Below, one piece after another: positions 50,123-58,919 of a stretch of 64,000 nucleotides of DNA. Source of the DNA: Streptomyces sp. NBC_00659 (GTDB lineage: Bacteria > Actinomycetota > Actinomycetes > Streptomycetales > Streptomycetaceae); NCBI RefSeq assembly GCF_036226925.1, contig NZ_CP109031.1, positions 6,758,001-6,822,000 on the forward strand, written 5' to 3'. Below the pieces are notes generated by a model that saw nothing but the letters and a program-made list of their open reading frames with translations, was not told the DNA's origin and did not search any database. How positions within the stretch are numbered: the first letter of the stretch is position 1; each line of letters starts with the position of its first letter. The translations under genes and the position numbers were made by a program.

Positions 50123-52395
50123 CCGGCGAGGCCCGCTCGGGCCCCCACGCGGACCGCTCCCCGACGGAGGGCGGCCCCGGGTCCGCCCCCGTCCACGGCA
50201 CCTGGGAACCCCGGCCCGCCGCCCGCTGGGAGGACGCCTTCCTGAGCGGGAACGGCACACACGGCGCCATGGTGTTCGGCGATCCGAACGATGACCGGGT
50301 CATCGTCAACCATCACCGTCTGGTCCGCCCCAACGGCAGCGCGGACGCCCGCCCGCCCGAGCTCGCCGACCGCCTCGCCGACGTACAGGACCGGCTGCTC
50401 GCCGGGGACGTGAACGCCGGCGAGGACTTCACCGACGGACGGCCGCTGCTGTGGGTACAGCCGTTTCATCCGGCGTTCCAGGTGCGGTTGCGCCGCCCCG
50501 CCGAGGAGGCGCGCGGCTACCGCCGCGAGGCCGACTTCACCACCGGGGTCGTCCGCACCGTGTGCGGTGACCGGCGGAGCGAGGTGTTCGTCTCGCGCGC
50601 CGACGACGTGATCGCGCAGTACGTGACCGCCCCCGGCCCCGCGGCCGAGGTGACGCTGGACCACCGGCTGCCGGGAGCGCCCGCGGACCTGGCGGTGGAG
50701 CACGGAGCCGTCCACACCCCCGAGGGTGCCCTGCTCACCCTGCGCTCCCGCTATCCGGGCAGCGACCTGGCGTACACCGGGGTCACCCTCCTCGTCACGG
50801 ACGGTGACACCCGTCCCACCCCTTCGGGCGTACGGGCCGAGGGCGCCCGCTCGATGCTGCTGCTCACCCGGGTGCGCCGGCACCCGGGCCACCTGGACGC
50901 CCGCGCGGAGTTCCGCGCGCTGCGGGATCTGCTGCCCGGGTCCGGTCACGGCGCCGAGGACATCGAGAACGCCCACGCGCACCTGCTCTCCCGCCACACC
51001 GCCCTGCACCGCGCCGCCTATCTGCGGGTCACCCTCGACCTGCACGCCGATCCCGCCGAACGGGCCCTGCCCGGATCGGAGCTGGTCCGGCGCCCCAAGA
51101 GCCCCGCCCTTGTGGAACGGCTCTTCGCGGCCGGCCGGTACCACCTGCTGTCGGCGGCCGGCACGCTGCCGCCGCGGCTGACCGGCCTGTGGACCGGCGA
51201 CTGGGACACCGCCTGGTCCGGGGCGTTCACCACGGACGCCAACCTCAATCTCCAGACGGCGTCGGCCGCCGCGGCCGCCCTCCCCGAGGTCACAGAGGCG
51301 CACGCGGCCCTGGTCCACGGCCAGTTGCCGCACTGGCGGGACAACGCCCGAGCCGTCTTCGGCGCACGCGGGGCACTCGCCCCCGCCCACACCGACGGCG
51401 AGTCCGGCCACATCTACCACCTCAGCCGCGCGTACCCGCTGCACGTGTGGACCGCGGGCGCCGACTGGCTGCTCAAGCCGCTCGTGGACCACGACGAGAC
51501 CCGCGGCGCCCGCGACCCGCGGCTGGCCACGGCGCTCGCCGAAGCCGCCCGCTTCTACGAGGACTTCCTGACCCGGACCGACCAGGACGGCCACCTGGTG
51601 ATCGTGCCGTCCTACTCCCCGGAGAACCGTCCCGCGAACGCGAGCTGGGTCACCGTGAACGCCGCCATGGACCTCTCGGCGGCCCGCCACGCCCTGTGCA
51701 CGGCGGCCGCGTATCACCCGGGCCCCGACGCCGAGCGCTGGCGGGCGCTCGCCGACCGGCTGCCGCCGCACCGGGTCAACTCCGAGGGCGCGCTCGCCGA
51801 GTGGGCCCGTCCCGGACTCCTCGACACCTACGACCACCGGCACCTCAGTCACCTCTACGGCGTCTGGCCGCTCGACGAGATCAACCCCTACGACACCCCC
51901 GGGCTCGCCGCGGCGGCCCGTCGCGCCCTCGAACTGCGCGGCGCCGAGAACGACTCGGCGCACGGCCACCTCCATCACGCCCTGGTGGCCGCCCGGCTGC
52001 GGGACGCCGGGCGGGTGGCGAAGGCCCTCGACAACGTCCTGGCCGGGGACTTCTTCCACGTCTCCCTGATGAGCGGCCACTACCCGGACCGGCACGTCTA
52101 CAACGCCGACGCGGCCCACACCCTGCCCGCCGTCGTCATCGAGGCACTCGTCCAGTCCACGCCGCGGCGGCTCGTCCTCTTCCCGGCCCTCCCCACGAGC
52201 CTGCCGAGCGGTGAACTCCGGGGCATCCGCACGAGGTTCGGCGCGGAGGCCGACCTCACCTGGACCCCCGACGGCGCCACCGTCGTACTGCGGCCGGGCC
52301 GCACCTGCCGCATCGAACTCCGGACTTCCGCCGGCGCGCGACCGCTCTCCCTGAGCGCCGGAGAAGACCGCGTCCTCACCCTGGGGCCGCGGTAG
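50119..52395 (+). CDS. GH95 alpha-L-fucosidase/alpha-L-galactosidase-like
   Basis: A 758-residue protein matching GH95 over its length: the start WEDAFLSGNGTHGAMVFGDP, the catalytic region TGLWTGDWDTAWSGAFTTDANLNLQ, and VIVPSYSPENRP with the presumed acid Glu502. HLSHLYGVWPLDEINP and SAHGHLHHALVAARL follow, and LPSGELRGIRTRFG lies near the end. No signal peptide. The family inverts alpha-1,2-linked L-fucose, the cap of fucosylated xyloglucan. The start overlaps the GH42 stop (ATGA). Confidence 0.88.
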   Translation: MTGEARSGPHADRSPTEGGPGSAPVHGTWEPRPAARWEDAFLSGNGTHGAMVFGDPNDDRVIVNHHRLVRPNGSADARPPELADRLADVQDRLLAGDVNAGEDFTDGRPLLWVQPFHPAFQVRLRRPAEEARGYRREADFTTGVVRTVCGDRRSEVFVSRADDVIAQYVTAPGPAAEVTLDHRLPGAPADLAVEHGAVHTPEGALLTLRSRYPGSDLAYTGVTLLVTDGDTRPTPSGVRAEGARSMLLLTRVRRHPGHLDARAEFRALRDLLPGSGHGAEDIENAHAHLLSRHTALHRAAYLRVTLDLHADPAERALPGSELVRRPKSPALVERLFAAGRYHLLSAAGTLPPRLTGLWTGDWDTAWSGAFTTDANLNLQTASAAAAALPEVTEAHAALVHGQLPHWRDNARAVFGARGALAPAHTDGESGHIYHLSRAYPLHVWTAGADWLLKPLVDHDETRGARDPRLATALAEAARFYEDFLTRTDQDGHLVIVPSYSPENRPANASWVTVNAAMDLSAARHALCTAAAYHPGPDAERWRALADRLPPHRVNSEGALAEWARPGLLDTYDHRHLSHLYGVWPLDEINPYDTPGLAAAARRALELRGAENDSAHGHLHHALVAARLRDAGRVAKALDNVLAGDFFHVSLMSGHYPDRHVYNADAAHTLPAVVIEALVQSTPRRLVLFPALPTSLPSGELRGIRTRFGAEADLTWTPDGATVVLRPGRTCRIELRTSAGARPLSLSAGEDRVLTLGPR

Positions 52396-52430
52396 CCCCC
52401 GCACTTCCCCCCACCCATGAAAGGGACCTC

Positions 52431-53147
52431 ATGGCGCTTCGTACACGGAACAGGATCACTATGACCCTGCTGGCCCCCGCGCTCGCGCTCGGCGCGACGA
52501 TCGGCCTCGCCTCGGCCCCCGCCCAGGCCGCCGTCTGGTCATCCTGCGACCAGTGGGGCAACACCACCCTGAACGGCTACACGCTCTACAACAACATCTG
52601 GGGCTCCGGCGCGGGCAGCCAGTGCGTCTGGGCCAACTCCGGCACCAACTGGGGAGTCTGGGCCAACCACCCCAACACCGGCGGCATCAAGTCCTACCCG
52701 AACTCCAAGAAATACGTCGGCAAGACGATCTCGGGGCTGTCCTCCCTCACCAGCACCTACAACGTCACCGTCCCGTCCTCCGGTGCGTACAACACCTCGT
52801 ACGACATCTGGGACACCGACTACGACTACGAGACCATGCTCTGGGTCAACTACAACGGCGCCGTCGGCGCGCTCGGCACCTCGCAGGGCACGCTCACGCT
52901 GAACGGCAACACCTGGACCGTCTACAAGGGCAACAACGGCGCGAACGACGTCTTCTCGTTCCTGCGCACCTCGGACTCCACCTCCGGCACCATCAACATC
53001 CTCCCGATCATGAGGTGGATAGCGAACACCAAGGGCTGGATGTCCAGCGCCGAGACCATCGGCGACGTGCAGTTCGGCTTCGAGATCACCTCCTCCGCGG
53101 GCGGTCTCGACTTCGCCGCCAACAACCTGACGGTCAGCAGCAGCTGA
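52431..53147 (+). CDS. Secreted GH12 endo-beta-1,4-glucanase, probable xyloglucanase
   Basis: A 238-residue exported enzyme: signal peptide 1-33 (AQA-A), then a single GH12 jelly roll with no carbohydrate-binding module. The nucleophile is Glu134 in YDYETMLWVN and the acid/base Glu218 in FGFEITSS. YDIW and NNIWGSG are conserved family segments. Being the only secreted enzyme of the locus, it would cut the xyloglucan backbone outside the cell. It follows GH95 by 35 bp; the ATG has GAAAGGGA upstream. Action on plain cellulose or mixed-linkage glucan is the alternative. Confidence 0.9.
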   Translation: MALRTRNRITMTLLAPALALGATIGLASAPAQAAVWSSCDQWGNTTLNGYTLYNNIWGSGAGSQCVWANSGTNWGVWANHPNTGGIKSYPNSKKYVGKTISGLSSLTSTYNVTVPSSGAYNTSYDIWDTDYDYETMLWVNYNGAVGALGTSQGTLTLNGNTWTVYKGNNGANDVFSFLRTSDSTSGTINILPIMRWIANTKGWMSSAETIGDVQFGFEITSSAGGLDFAANNLTVSSS

Positions 53148-53195
53148 CCCGTGCGCCCAGGCGCGGCCGGCCCCTCCCGGGACCGGCCGCGTCCG

Positions 53196-55238
53196 CTATC
53201 CGGCCACCGGCAGCCGCGCCCCGTCCCGCAGGAACAACGGGATCCGGTCCAGCGGCGCGTCCACCGTCACGGCCGCGCCCCCCTCGTACGACACCCCGGT
53301 CCACGCGTCCGTCCAGCGCGCCCCCGCCGGGAGATACGCGGTACGGGCCGTCGCACCCGCGGTGAGGACCGGCGCGACCAGCAGGTCCCGGCCGAGGAGG
53401 TAGGCGTCGTCCACCGACCAGGCCGCCTGGTCGCCCGGGAACTCCAGGAGCAGCGGGCGCATCACCGGCAGCCCCTCCTCGTGGGCTTCCCGCATGACGT
53501 CCAGCACGTACGGCTTCAGGCGCTCGCGCAGCCGCAGGTACTTCTCCATGATCGCGCCGGCCTCCTCGCCGTACGACCAGACCTCGTTCGGGCCGCCGGT
53601 CATGCCGGGACCGAGCGGCAGGCCGGGGTCGCGGAAGCCGTGCAGCCGCATCAGCGGCGACAGCGCGCCGAACTGGAACCAGCGCACCATGACCTCGCGG
53701 TACGCCGGGTCGTCCGGGTCGCCGCCGTGGAAGCCGCCGATGTCGGTGTTCCACCAGGGGATCCCGGACAGCGCGGTGTTGAGACCCGCGGCGATCTGGC
53801 GGCGCAGGGTCGCGAAGTCGGTTCCGATGTCGCCCGACCACAGGGCGGCCCCGTAGCGCTGGCTGCCCGCCCAGGCCGAGCGGTTGAGGGAGATGATCTC
53901 GCTCTCCCCGGCGGCGCGCAGGCCCTCGTAGAAGGTGCGGGCGTTCTCGCGCGGGTAGAGGTTGCCCACTTCGAGTCCCGGGCCCGCGTGGTAGCGCAGG
54001 TTCTCGGAGAAGCCCGGCTTCAGCTCCGGCTCGCAGGCGTCCAGCCAGAAGGCCGAGATGCCGTACGGGTCGAGATAGTTGTCCTTCACGCGGGACCACA
54101 GGAAGTCCCGCGCCTCGGGGTTCGTGGCGTCGTAGAAGGCCACCTGGACCGTGGAGGCGACCTGCTTGTCCGGCCAGTCGGCGTGCGCCATCGGCCCGTA
54201 CTCCGTGCCGATGAACCAGCCCCGCTGCTCCATGAGCTGATGGTTCTCGGAGAGCGGCGAGACCGAAGGCCAGACCGACACGACCAGTTTGACGCCGAGA
54301 CCGGCGAGTTCGGCCTGCATGGCCGCCGGGTCGGGCCACTCGGCCGGGTCGAACTTCCAGTCGCCGAGGTGGGTCCAGTGGAAGAAGTCGCAGACGATCA
54401 CCGACAGCGGAAGGCCCCGCCGCTTGTACTCCCTCGCCACCTCCAGGAGTTCGTCCTGGGTGCGGTAGCGCAGCTTGCACTGCCAGAAACCGGCCGCCCA
54501 CTCGGGCAGCATCGGTGTCCGGCCGGTCGCCGCGCTGTAGCGGCGCTGGGCGTCGGCCGGGGTGCCCGCGGTGATCCAGTAGTCGATCTGCCGGGCCGAG
54601 TCGGCGACCCAGCGGGTGCCGTTGCCCGCGAGCTCCACCCGGCCGACGGCCGGGTTGTTCCACAGGAGGGTGTAGCCGCGGCTGGAGGTGAGCACCGGAA
54701 CGGTGACCTCGGCGTTGCGCTGGATCAGGTCCAGGACCGCGCCCTTCTGGTCGAACAGTCCGTGCTGGTGCTGCCCGAGGCCGTACAGCCGCTCGCCGTC
54801 GTACGCGGCGAAGCGCTGCTCCAGGCGGTGGTGGCCGTTGCCGGTGGGGGTGTACAGCCGTGGGCCGGGCCACCAGAAGTGGGCGCGCTCCTCGGCGAGG
54901 AGTTCACCGCCGTCCGCGGTGCGGGTGAAGCGGATCAGCCCCTCGGCGCTCACCTCGACGGTGAGTGCTCCGACCGTCAACCGGCCCTCTCCGCCGATGA
55001 GTTCCAGGGTGCTCGTGGTGTCCTCGGGCCGGTCGAGCAGCGCTCCCGGCAGGCCTTCGAGCAGCGGACCGCCGAGCCGGGCGCGGACCCGCACGGCATC
55101 GGGGCCCCACGGCTCGATCCGGACGGTCTCCGTACGGCCGCTCCACTCCAGAGCGCCGTCCCGTTCACGGAAGGTGCCGACGGTCGGGGAGGACTGCGCG
55201 AGGCTCACCTGGGGCTGGACTGCGGCGGACTGATTCAC
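53196..55238 (-). CDS. GH31 alpha-xylosidase (YicI-like)
   Basis: A 680-residue GH31 enzyme, predicted cytoplasmic. The nucleophile is Asp400 in FWLDACEPE, and the acid/base Asp470 in WSGDIG. VIVCDFFHWTHLGDWKFDP has the wide -1 site Phe/Trp pattern of alpha-xylosidases rather than alpha-glucosidases. It would remove alpha-1,6-xylose from the non-reducing end of xyloglucan oligosaccharides. The GTG start has AGGAG upstream. It lies 209 bp downstream of the LacI gene on the same strand, beyond a hairpin. Confidence 0.9.
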   Translation of the reverse strand: MNQSAAVQPQVSLAQSSPTVGTFRERDGALEWSGRTETVRIEPWGPDAVRVRARLGGPLLEGLPGALLDRPEDTTSTLELIGGEGRLTVGALTVEVSAEGLIRFTRTADGGELLAEERAHFWWPGPRLYTPTGNGHHRLEQRFAAYDGERLYGLGQHQHGLFDQKGAVLDLIQRNAEVTVPVLTSSRGYTLLWNNPAVGRVELAGNGTRWVADSARQIDYWITAGTPADAQRRYSAATGRTPMLPEWAAGFWQCKLRYRTQDELLEVAREYKRRGLPLSVIVCDFFHWTHLGDWKFDPAEWPDPAAMQAELAGLGVKLVVSVWPSVSPLSENHQLMEQRGWFIGTEYGPMAHADWPDKQVASTVQVAFYDATNPEARDFLWSRVKDNYLDPYGISAFWLDACEPELKPGFSENLRYHAGPGLEVGNLYPRENARTFYEGLRAAGESEIISLNRSAWAGSQRYGAALWSGDIGTDFATLRRQIAAGLNTALSGIPWWNTDIGGFHGGDPDDPAYREVMVRWFQFGALSPLMRLHGFRDPGLPLGPGMTGGPNEVWSYGEEAGAIMEKYLRLRERLKPYVLDVMREAHEEGLPVMRPLLLEFPGDQAAWSVDDAYLLGRDLLVAPVLTAGATARTAYLPAGARWTDAWTGVSYEGGAAVTVDAPLDRIPLFLRDGARLPVAG

Positions 55239-55414
55239 GTGGATGCTCCTGAAGGAGTGCAGACATGAAGGAGTACGGACGGGGAGTGCGGCCGGGATTC
55301 CGTCCGGGGTGGGGCGGCAAAGGGCGGTACAGGGAGAGCACGCGGACAGCGGCTGCCCGGCAGGGGCACGAAGTCCGTGAGGCCCGCGAGGCCCGCGCAG
55401 GGAGTGCCGGCGGG

Positions 55415-55437
55415 TGCCGGCGGGTGCGCCGCCGGCA
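55415..55437 (-). terminator. Nine-bp hairpin after the LacI gene
   Basis: TGCCGGCGG and CCGCCGGCA arms around GTGCG, 10 bp after the regulator stop. It may partly uncouple the regulator from GH31. A GTGCCGGCGG direct repeat flanks it. Confidence 0.55.
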
Positions 55438-55447
55438 GGAGCCCGGC

Positions 55448-56461
55448 TCAGGGAGCGGCCGGCGCCGGCCCCGTGCTCGCCCGTACCGTCAGCTCCGGGG
55501 CGATCAGTACGACTTCGTCCTTGCCGCGTCCTTCGAGCTTGGCGATCAGATGCTCGACGGCATGGCGGCCCATGTCCTGGGCGGGGATGGCGACCGACGT
55601 CAGCCGCACCGAGGACTGGGTGGCGACCTGGTCCGGGCAGATCGCGATCACCGAGACGTCCTCGGGGACGGCACGGCCCTTCTGGCGCAGCAGCGCGAGC
55701 AGCGGTTCGACCGCCGACTCGTTCTGCACGACGAAGCCCGTGGTGCCCGGGCGCTCGTCGAGGATGCGGGCGAGGGTGAGGGCCATCGCGTCGTAGCCGC
55801 CCTCGCAGGGCCGGTGCAGCACCCGCAGCCCCAGCTCGCGGGAGCGGGCACGCAGTCCGTCGAGCGTCCGCTCGGCGAAGCCGGTGTGCCGCTCGTAGAC
55901 GGCGGGCGCCTCGCCGATGACAGCGATGTCACGGTGGCCGAGCAGCGTCAGGTGCTCGGCGCACAGCGCGCCCGTCGCCCCGAAGTCGAGGTCGACGCAG
56001 GTCAGGCCGGTGGTGTCGGCGGGGAGGCCGATGAGCACGGACGGCTGGTCGGTCTCACGCAGCAACGGCAGCCGCTCGTCGTCGAGTTCGACGTCCATCA
56101 GGATCATCGCGTCGGCGAGCCCGCTGCCGGTGACCCGGCGCACCGCGTCGGGCCCCTCCTCGCCGGTGAGCAGCAGGACGTCGTAGCCGTGGGTCCGGGC
56201 GTTGGTGGCCACCGCGATGGCGATCTCCATCATCACGGGTACGTACATGTCGGTGCGCAGCGGGACCATCAGCGCGATGATGTTGGACCGGCTGCTCGCC
56301 AGGGCGCGGGCGCCCGCGTTCGGGTGGTAGCCGAGTTCCTGGATGCTCTGCTCGACCCGCTGCCGGGTGCTCGCGGAGATGGACCGCTTGCCGCTGAGGA
56401 CATAGCTCACCGTGCTCGCCGAGACTCCGGCGTGCTGGGCGACCTCGGCGAGGGTGACCAT
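55448..56461 (-). CDS. LacI-family transcriptional regulator of the xyloglucan locus
   Basis: A 337-residue repressor. The HTH is at residues 3-25 (TLAEVAQHAGVSASTVSYVLSG), a hinge helix follows (NAGARALASSR), and a periplasmic-binding-protein-like sugar-sensing domain makes up the rest. The ATG has GGGAGAG upstream. Two copies of the GAAGCGCTTC operator lie 17 and 102 bp before the start, so autoregulation is likely; the same operator precedes GH3 and the transporter operon. The inducer is probably a xyloglucan oligosaccharide or breakdown sugar. Confidence 0.93.
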   Translation of the reverse strand: MVTLAEVAQHAGVSASTVSYVLSGKRSISASTRQRVEQSIQELGYHPNAGARALASSRSNIIALMVPLRTDMYVPVMMEIAIAVATNARTHGYDVLLLTGEEGPDAVRRVTGSGLADAMILMDVELDDERLPLLRETDQPSVLIGLPADTTGLTCVDLDFGATGALCAEHLTLLGHRDIAVIGEAPAVYERHTGFAERTLDGLRARSRELGLRVLHRPCEGGYDAMALTLARILDERPGTTGFVVQNESAVEPLLALLRQKGRAVPEDVSVIAICPDQVATQSSVRLTSVAIPAQDMGRHAVEHLIAKLEGRGKDEVVLIAPELTVRASTGPAPAAP

Positions 56462-56478
56462 CCGGCTCTCCCAGTTTT

Positions 56479-56492
56479 GTGAAGCGCTTCGA
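56479..56492. promoter_or_regulatory. LacI-type operator proximal to the regulator start
   Basis: GAAGCGCTTC core followed by GA, but GT instead of TC on the left edge; 17 bp before the regulator ATG, overlapping the expected promoter or leader. Confidence 0.75.
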
Positions 56493-56563
56493 CAGTGCGC
56501 GCGATACCGATAGGGGCGATGAGGGTGGCTCGACACTAGCTCGGTGGAGGAATCGTGTCCATA

Positions 56564-56587
56564 GGCTGTCGAAGCGCTTCGACAGCC
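56564..56587. promoter_or_regulatory. 24-bp perfect palindromic operator (GGCTGTCGAAGC half site)
   Basis: The two 12-base halves are exact reverse complements, the longest operator copy in the window. It lies 102 bp before the LacI gene and 240 bp before the acyl-CoA dehydrogenase gene in a 366-bp divergent region that holds no gene. Confidence 0.85.
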
Positions 56588-56827
56588 AATTCCCGGCGCC
56601 GGCCCGGCCCTCGGTGGCCGTGCGGAACCTCACCCGGACGGCGCACCCGGACCGTCCCCCGGAACGGGCCTCCGGTGCAACACCGGCGGCCGGTTCGCGG
56701 GTGGGTCCATTGCGCCGAACGCTGCGCGAGGACTGGTGGGGTCGTCCGGAATCAGGTAAATACGATCGAGTAGAACCGGTCGGTAACGGACAGTCCCAAG
56801 ATCCCTATTCGCGGCGAGGTGACCCTC

Positions 56828-58759
56828 ATGTCCGCAACACCCCACCAGCCCACAGTCACCGAACGTGAGGCCCGACAGGTCGCCGAGGCCGCGCGCGAAC
56901 AGGACTGGCGCAAGCCCAGCTTCGCCAAGGAACTCTTCCTCGGCCGCTTCCGGCTCGACCTGATCCACCCGCACCCGCTCCCGGCCGACGAGGACACGCA
57001 GCGCGGCGAGGAGTTCCTGGCCAAGCTGCGGGACTTCTGCGAGACGAAGATCGACTCCGCCCGGATCGAGCGCGAGGCACTGATTCCGGACGAGACGATC
57101 ACGGGGCTCAAGGAACTCGGCGCCCTCGGCATGAAGATCGACACCAAGTACGGGGGTCTCGGCCTCACCCAGGTGTACTACAACAAGGCCCTCGCCCTGG
57201 TCGGCTCGGTGAACCCGGCGCTCGGCGCCCTGCTCTCGGCCCATCAGTCGATCGGCGTACCGCAGCCGCTGAAGCTCTTCGGCACCCAGGAACAGCGGGA
57301 CACCTTCCTGCCGCGCTGCGCCCGCACCGACATCTCCGCCTTCCTGCTCACCGAACCGGACGTCGGCTCCGACCCGGCCCGGCTCGCCACGACCGCCGTG
57401 CCGGACGGCGACGACTACATCCTCGACGGGGTGAAACTGTGGACGACCAACGGCGTCGTCGCGGACCTCCTCGTCGTCATGGCGCGCGTCCCGAAGTCCG
57501 AGGGCAGCAAGGGCGGCATCACGGCCTTCGTGGTGGAGGCCGCCTCGGAGGGCGTCACGGTCGAGAACCGCAACGCGTTCATGGGTCTGCGGGGCCTGGA
57601 GAACGGCGTCACCCGCTTCCACCGGGTGCGGGTGCCGGCCGCCAACCGCATCGGACCCGAGGGGGCGGGGCTGAAGATCGCCCTCACCACCCTCAACACC
57701 GGACGCCTCTCGCTGCCCGCGATGTGCGTGGGCGCCGGCAAGTGGTGTCTGAAGATCGCCCGTGAGTGGACGTCGGTGCGTGAGCAGTGGGGCAAGCCGG
57801 TCGCGTTCCACGAGGCCGTCGGCTCCAAGATCTCCTTCATCGCGGCCACCACCTTCGCGCTGGAGGCCGTGCTCGACCTGTCGTCGCAGATGGCCGACGA
57901 GAACCGCAACGACATCCGCATCGAGGCCGCCCTCGCCAAGCTGTACGGCTCCGAGATGGCCTGTCTCATGGCCGACGAACTGGTCCAGATCCGCGGCGGC
58001 CGCGGCTTCGAGACGGCCGCGTCGCTGGCGGCCCGCGGCGAGCGCGCCGTCCCCGCCGAGCAGGTGCTGCGCGACCTGCGCATCAACCGCATCTTCGAGG
58101 GCTCCACGGAGATCATGCACCTGCTGATCGCCCGGGAGGCCGTCGACGCCCACCTCTCGGTCGCCGGCGACCTCATCGACCCCGACAAGTCCCTCTCCGA
58201 GAAGGCGAAGGCGGGCGCGAACGCCGGTGTCTTCTACGCCAAGTGGCTGCCGAAACTGGTCGCGGGCGCGGGCCAGCTCCCGCGCTCCTACAACGAGTTC
58301 CACCACGACGTGGACCTCTCCACGCATCTGCGGTACGTCGAGCGCAATGCCCGCAAGCTCGCCCGGTCCACCTTCTACGCGATGTCGCGCTGGCAGGGCC
58401 GTATGGAGACCAAGCAGGGCTTCCTGGGCCGGATCGTCGACATCGGCGCCGAGCTCTTCGCGATGAGCGCGGCCTGCGTACGGGCGGAACACCTGCGCAC
58501 GAAGGACGATCACGGACGCGAGGCCTACCAGCTCGCCGACGCCTTCTGCCGCCAGTCCCGCATCCGTGTCGAGGAACTCTTCGGACGCCTGTGGAGCAAC
58601 ACCGACGACATCGACCGCAAGGTCGTCAAGGGCGTCCTGTCCGGCACCTACACCTGGCTGGAGGAAGGCGTCCTGGACCCGTCGGGCGAAGGCCCCTGGA
58701 TCGCCGACGCCACCCCCGGCCCGAGCACCCGGGAGAACGTGCACCGGCCCATTCGCTGA
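56828..58759 (+). CDS. Long-chain-type acyl-CoA dehydrogenase with C-terminal extension
   Basis: A 643-residue FAD enzyme, longer than the usual 380-400 residues and like the very-long-chain ACAD group. The core shows FLLTEPDVGSDPARL, LWTTNGVVADLLVV, REQWGKPVAFHEAVG, IRGGRGFETA and the catalytic Glu in NRIFEGSTEIMHLL. A helical C-terminal domain of about 190 residues follows (LSTHLRYVERNARKLARSTF). Catalyses the first step of beta-oxidation. The start is ATG 56828 with GAGG eight bases upstream; a GTG at 56819 is in frame. Unrelated to the sugar locus, although an operator lies in the shared intergenic region. Confidence 0.92.
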   Translation: MSATPHQPTVTEREARQVAEAAREQDWRKPSFAKELFLGRFRLDLIHPHPLPADEDTQRGEEFLAKLRDFCETKIDSARIEREALIPDETITGLKELGALGMKIDTKYGGLGLTQVYYNKALALVGSVNPALGALLSAHQSIGVPQPLKLFGTQEQRDTFLPRCARTDISAFLLTEPDVGSDPARLATTAVPDGDDYILDGVKLWTTNGVVADLLVVMARVPKSEGSKGGITAFVVEAASEGVTVENRNAFMGLRGLENGVTRFHRVRVPAANRIGPEGAGLKIALTTLNTGRLSLPAMCVGAGKWCLKIAREWTSVREQWGKPVAFHEAVGSKISFIAATTFALEAVLDLSSQMADENRNDIRIEAALAKLYGSEMACLMADELVQIRGGRGFETAASLAARGERAVPAEQVLRDLRINRIFEGSTEIMHLLIAREAVDAHLSVAGDLIDPDKSLSEKAKAGANAGVFYAKWLPKLVAGAGQLPRSYNEFHHDVDLSTHLRYVERNARKLARSTFYAMSRWQGRMETKQGFLGRIVDIGAELFAMSAACVRAEHLRTKDDHGREAYQLADAFCRQSRIRVEELFGRLWSNTDDIDRKVVKGVLSGTYTWLEEGVLDPSGEGPWIADATPGPSTRENVHRPIR

Positions 58760-58919
58760 CGATTTCCCCGGCGGTGCGCTCCCGCCCGTCCGCCGCCCTG
58801 CTGCTTGCCGCGCCGCAGCAGGGCGCCGACAATGAACGCAACGGCGAACGGGGACATCCACCACGACGCCCTGGCGGTTCTCCCCGGCATCGACCGCGCC
58901 GGACTGCGAGGGATGTCCT

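Noticed and set aside
49858..52404. An 848-codon frame opposite the GH42-GH95 genes
   Set aside because: Another antisense shadow. The + strand encodes recognisable GH95 catalytic motifs with translational coupling; the opposite frame has no motif.
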